NCBI GenBank assembly: GCA_026874595.1
Contig: CM049314.1
Span: 76,214,300 to 76,278,299, forward strand
Reading direction: 5' to 3'
Origin: Sipunculus nudus
Lineage: Eukaryota; Annelida; Sipuncula; Golfingiida; Sipunculidae
Length of the DNA stretch: 64,000 nt
Below the pieces are notes generated by a model, which saw only the letters and a program-made list of their open reading frames with translations, was not told where the DNA came from and did no database searches. The position numbers and the translations under genes are program-made. Shown piece after piece: positions 61,617-64,000 of the stretch (its first letter is position 1; every line of letters starts with the position of its first letter).

Positions 61617-63884
61617 GGTGAAACCTCCAAATTATTACCACCAGCCGGACCTCTATAATGTGTTCATGTGTTCAAGGTGGTCTTCTAAACTAGAGGTGAC
61701 CAATATAGCCGGCACAATCAAGTGATGTGCGGGCTCAATCGATGAGTGTGAGCATATAAGCCGGCCGTTTGGATTTAAACGTTAAAAAACAAGGTGTAGC
61801 TGGGAGCACAGTTTATGTTTTGAATCTATATATAAATGACAATAGACGCGCTTTTTTATGTAAAAACGGAATGTGTTTGCTTCGCTGAGTCTCCCTAACA
61901 CTCACAGCCCGATTTGGTGAAATTAATGCAATATAAAAAAATCTAATACCTGCATTATATCAACAATTTGTTCTTGTATCTTTAGGAGCTGACGTATGAT
62001 TTAATCATTATTATATTTAATTATTAAATATATAATATATTATTCGACTGTGAAATAATCGTTTCTGTTATTATGTTACTTCATACAAAGGACGATGTAA
62101 TCATGAATATACTTTTTTTCTACAATTTGCAAAAAAAAAGTCAGTATGAGGAAAATTAATATATAATAAAAACTATTTAAATATGTTGTCAACGAAACTC
62201 CTGCTCTTTAAATGTGGTACGTATCGAATCAGTCGATCATTTAAATCTTATTTTGAATATTTATTCCCTTTGAATTCACACATATTTATTAAAACGCTTA
62301 ACAAATGAATTTATAGATTCCAGAAAAATGTCCTTCTGCCTCAGCTCTTTGTTAAAAAAAATCACTTTAAAAAGGGTTACCTCCAACTTGGCCGATGTTT
62401 TTAAAAACTTCTCGTGCCGTCCCGGAAGTTGTCATTGGTGACTCATATATGACCTTTGAACCTTTGATATAGTAATACATCAGGGGGGCATGTGCACTGA
62501 CTGTCAATGACGTCACATCCGCCAGCTTTGACCAGATACATTCATGGGCTGCAGACCGTATACCATATTTTTCTGCATTTAACAGATCTTCACTGCAAAC
62601 TGCCGAACCCACTGAGAAGACGAACTTGGGCGGTGTCACAGACGTGGCAGCTGATAGGAGATAAGATAAAAGGATTTATGGAGGATTATGGGCTACAGGG
62701 TCAACTTAATATTCGTTTCTTTTGGATTTGTCTTATTAGCAATATCTGAATTATAGATAAATATACGATATACAATGGTGTCTGGCTGTAGAATGGCTTA
62801 TGTGGCTGCTTTTTTGCTTTGTCCTTGCAAATTACATTCTGCATTTCAGTTCACACCTACTGATGCACTGGCCGCCATATTCCGTCTTCCCCTCGGGACA
62901 TATACACGTGGGTGGATTTGACGGTCCGTTGTTGACACAAAATCCGTTACAGGCGGATGTCTTACAGGCGTCTGGAGGAAAGAACGATCAAAAGAAAAAA
63001 AAAGAATAGGAACAGTAAGAATAAGAATAAGAATAAACGTAAAAACTAGAAAAATATAAGTTAAATAATGAAAGAATAAAAAAAGTATAGAAATAAGACT
63101 ACAATAAGGATAGCATTGAAAAAAGAAAAATACCCCAAAAAAAATTATAAGTAAAATAGGAATAAGTATGAAAGTAAAGAGAAAGAGTAAAAATAATGAT
63201 GAGAACAAATAAGAGCAAAAAAATAATAAAAATATAATAATAATTATCATCATCATCATCATCATGTGAAATCGTTTAATCAAACTTTCCTTCGTTGTAA
63301 ATTGTGTCAAGCTTCAGTGATATATAATCATTTGAATTAATAACAATGCATATGGGGGGTAAAGGTAACACCAAAGGAAGCATAAATTAAATTGTGGAAG
63401 TAATAAAGATCATCATAATGTTTTAAAATTGATGGTTTCATAATTGATCAGTTAGCATTGTGAGGATATAGGTCACTATAATGACCCCGTCTACATATTA
63501 GAGTCATTCAGTGGTATTGGGGCCGCCTTTGGTTCTTGCACACATCGAAGTTTGATTTGGATGCTGGAGGAAGTAGACAGGCGGTCTCTGACTACTAGTC
63601 TCAGAATGACATCAGCGACAGTTGTTCACTGGAATTGCATTCTAATAAATAGAACTTATTCAGCTTATATCAGAACCATGAATCTGAGCTTCATTTTATA
63701 ATAATTAAGTCTTCTCAGATTTTCTCTCACGTTTTTCCTTTGGTTGTCGACGTTCGTCGTAGAATATGATGTCTTTCGGACTTTCGTTCAGTTCTGTAGG
63801 TAGAACAATCGTTTTTCTGGGATTGGCAGTGACGTCAACTAGTCGTACCTCCTGCAGATATTCATCAAGGACGGCAAAAATCCC
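46170..63884 (-). CDS. Transmembrane receptor with YWTD propellers, EGF and four Sushi/CCP modules (5' partial)
   Basis: Thirteen minus-strand exons, all GT-AG and phase-compatible, give 708 codons to a stop: 63884-63731, 62971-62861, 62650-62381, 61503-61359, 57397-57280, 55824-55647, 52441-52310, 52091-51900, 51171-50992, 50541-50362, 49242-49057, 47181-47079, 46347-46170. Order N to C: last blade of an LRP-type YWTD propeller (1-51, ending in the family's RQP junction), EGF (52-88), second propeller (89-325, with FWTDEEKG and WTETKTGG), EGF (326-369), four CCP modules (370-615), one helix (~624-646), and a 59-residue tail. The protein is presumably at the cell surface. The tail has YDTL and YAAL eight residues apart. 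No LDL-receptor class A repeats are visible in the part seen. The N-terminus lies beyond the window. I know no named ortholog. Confidence 0.85.
47079..47181 (-). CDS. Receptor exon: transmembrane helix
   Basis: Residues 616-649: a short polar stem (SAENKSN), then about 23 hydrophobic residues from [12 protein letters not shown] to LIFF, then LRR. Acceptor CTTTCAG, donor AG/GTAAAA, phase 1 in and 2 out. Confidence 0.9.
47182..49056. other. Receptor intron between CCP4 and transmembrane exons
   Basis: No exon seen. Contains an (AT)n at 48,133-48,189. Confidence 0.6.
49057..49242 (-). CDS. Receptor exon: Sushi/CCP module 4
   Basis: Residues 554-615. Cysteines at [22 protein letters not shown] and ACP, with the final W in GRWVGDD, follow the CCP pattern, with one extra cysteine pair. 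Phase 1-1. Confidence 0.88.
49484..49829. mobile_element. ~346 bp MITE rich in GCGTATATGCG, TTAA-flanked
   Basis: Flanked by TTAA at 49,480-49,483 and 49,830-49,833. The inverted ends share TTCCATGTG and GCGTATATGCG. An internal GTGTTTCC...GGAAACAC-like pair suggests a nested or folded-back structure. Lies in the intron between CCP3 and CCP4. Confidence 0.55.
50362..50541 (-). CDS. Receptor exon: Sushi/CCP module 3
   Basis: Residues 494-553, with [34 protein letters not shown] and LQC in order. Closely resembles CCP2 and has the same 180 nt length. Phase 1-1. Confidence 0.92.
50992..51171 (-). CDS. Receptor exon: Sushi/CCP module 2
   Basis: Residues 434-493 with [41 protein letters not shown]. 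Phase 1-1. Confidence 0.92.
51172..51899. other. Receptor intron between CCP1 and CCP2
   Basis: No feature recognised. Confidence 0.6.
51900..52091 (-). CDS. Receptor exon: Sushi/CCP module 1
   Basis: Residues 370-433: [41 protein letters not shown]. Phase 1-1, 192 nt. Acceptor TTTATCTAG, donor C/GTGAGC. Confidence 0.92.
52310..52441 (-). CDS. Receptor exon: EGF-like module 2
   Basis: Residues 326-369. Six cysteines in the LDL-receptor EGF spacing: SACTRR, KKCDHIC, RICLC, YTC. It directly follows the propeller as in LRP proteins. Phase 1-1. Confidence 0.92.
52442..55646. other. Receptor intron between propeller and EGF2
   Basis: 3.2 kb, mostly unremarkable. A poly-G run lies at 55,440-55,452, beside a plus-strand open frame at 55,198-55,473 that is not supported as a gene. 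A GGTGGCGCCAC motif is at ~53,923. Confidence 0.55.
55647..55824 (-). CDS. Receptor exon: propeller, last blades
   Basis: Residues 267-325 with [13 protein letters not shown] (WTET in place of YWTD) and a Gly/Tyr-rich stretch ([15 protein letters not shown]). Phase 0 in, 1 out. Confidence 0.82.
55825..57279. other. Receptor intron
   Basis: Contains an (AT)n at 56,357-56,415 and a tRNA-like degenerate B-box (minus GGTTCAAATCC) near 56,090. No exon recognised. Confidence 0.6.
57280..57397 (-). CDS. Receptor exon: propeller blade
   Basis: Residues 227-266: [19 protein letters not shown], then [21 protein letters not shown] occupies the YWTD position of a class B repeat. Phase 2 in, 0 out. Confidence 0.82.
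58570..58692. repeat. Cluster of ATTCGTGCGCACGAAT palindromes
   Basis: One perfect 16 bp palindrome at 58,657-58,672 and three imperfect relatives (TAATTCGTGCCC, TAATTCGTGCGCAGGAATTA, CCGCACGAATTAG) lie within 120 bp. Confidence 0.75.
59814..60011. repeat. Compound (AT)n / GTATGTATGTATC microsatellite
   Basis: About 200 bp of AT dinucleotides broken twice by TATGTATGTATGTATC. It produces Ile/Tyr open frames in every direction that are not genes. Confidence 0.95.
60876..61315. mobile_element. GGCGTCAAT-like MITE, diverged copy
   Basis: Shares with 38,958-39,334 the ATCGATTTATCTGGGG end, a (CA)-rich stretch, ACAATTAAGTATAA, AATAAGGTATTATGTTTCCA, an (AT)n and a poly-G stretch near a GGGGTCCCCATCCCCC end. 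It lies in the receptor's large intron, so the family is not confined to the duplicated segment. Confidence 0.6.
61359..61503 (-). CDS. Receptor exon: propeller blade with FWTD
   Basis: Residues 179-226: [20 protein letters not shown], a clear YWTD-type repeat. Phase 1 in, 2 out. Confidence 0.88.
61547..61611. repeat. (CT)n then (AT)n microsatellite
   Basis: About 17 CT dinucleotides pass directly into about 15 AT dinucleotides, in a receptor intron. Confidence 0.95.
62381..62650 (-). CDS. Receptor exon: start of second propeller
   Basis: Residues 89-178, 270 nt, phase 1-1. [14 protein letters not shown] opens the propeller as FLL/FVFS does in LRPs; [13 protein letters not shown] looks like a diverged blade. 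Confidence 0.85.
62861..62971 (-). CDS. Receptor exon: EGF-like module 1
   Basis: Residues 52-88: [23 protein letters not shown], the LRP-type EGF that follows a propeller. The donor A/GTAGGT is chosen because it keeps phase 1; GTGTGA four bases on is the alternative. Confidence 0.88.
62972..63730. other. Receptor intron, purine-rich
   Basis: Holds AAGAATAAGAATAA repeats (63,000-63,220) and a short (ATC)n at 63,246-63,264. No exon seen. Confidence 0.6.
63731..63884 (-). CDS. Receptor exon: last blade of the upstream propeller
   Basis: [18 protein letters not shown], then [13 protein letters not shown], where RQP marks the usual propeller-to-EGF link. Acceptor CGTTTTATAG, donor C/GTGAGA. The start of the protein lies to the right, beyond the window. 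Confidence 0.85.
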
Positions 63885-64000
63885 CTATAAAACGAAAAAA
63901 AACAAAACAAAGTTACCATATCATCTGTAAGGCCAAACAAAAAAGGTACGGTTCTAAGGCACTTTTTTTCAGAAATCAGTGCGGAGAGAGCGGGTATTTT

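Overview
This is an intron-rich, AT-rich eukaryotic window, most likely from a marine invertebrate and probably a mollusc. That assignment is an inference from the long microsatellite-laden introns, the tRNA-derived SINEs, the many short inverted-repeat elements, the KRBA2/SCAND3-type transposon integrase and the secreted/transmembrane gene families; nothing here is decisive for species. There is no prokaryotic or organellar character.

Layout. (1) About 1-21,720 and 22,830-45,010 are two direct copies of one ~22 kb segment. The window opens inside the first copy. Each copy holds one complete five-exon gene on the plus strand for a 12-helix monocarboxylate transporter-like protein (SLC16/MCT family) of 431 residues: MCT-A at 3,356-11,290 and MCT-B at 25,192-37,026. 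All splice sites and phases are intact in both, and by hand alignment the products differ at 21 residues, 9 of them in the loop between helices 6 and 7. (2) After the duplication each copy gained its own insertions, which can be read as filled versus empty sites. Copy 1 has an LTR-like element inside an (AT)n tract, a 454 bp TTAA-flanked MITE and a ~3.3 kb composite repeat. Copy 2 has a ~2.6 kb decayed DNA transposon with an integrase pseudogene inside an (AT)n tract in intron 2, a 377 bp MITE with a 6 bp target duplication, a 39 bp minisatellite grown from 1 to 23 units, and a 104 bp duplication of a SINE head. (3) About 45,010-46,087 is AT-rich with no recognisable gene. (4) 46,170-63,884, minus strand, is the 3' part (13 coding exons, 708 codons) of a single-pass receptor: end of an LRP-type YWTD propeller, EGF, second YWTD propeller, EGF, four Sushi/CCP modules, one transmembrane helix and a 59-residue tail with two YxxL motifs spaced like an ITAM. 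Its 5' end lies beyond the right edge.

Working together: the two transporters are probably redundant or newly diverging proton-coupled or facilitative carriers of small organic acids at a cell membrane. The receptor is unrelated to them; its architecture suggests a surface ligand-binding or scavenger/immune receptor signalling through tail tyrosines. Most remaining sequence is repeats: (AT)n tracts, MITEs, SINEs, and a family of units carrying the palindrome GGTGGCGCCACC.
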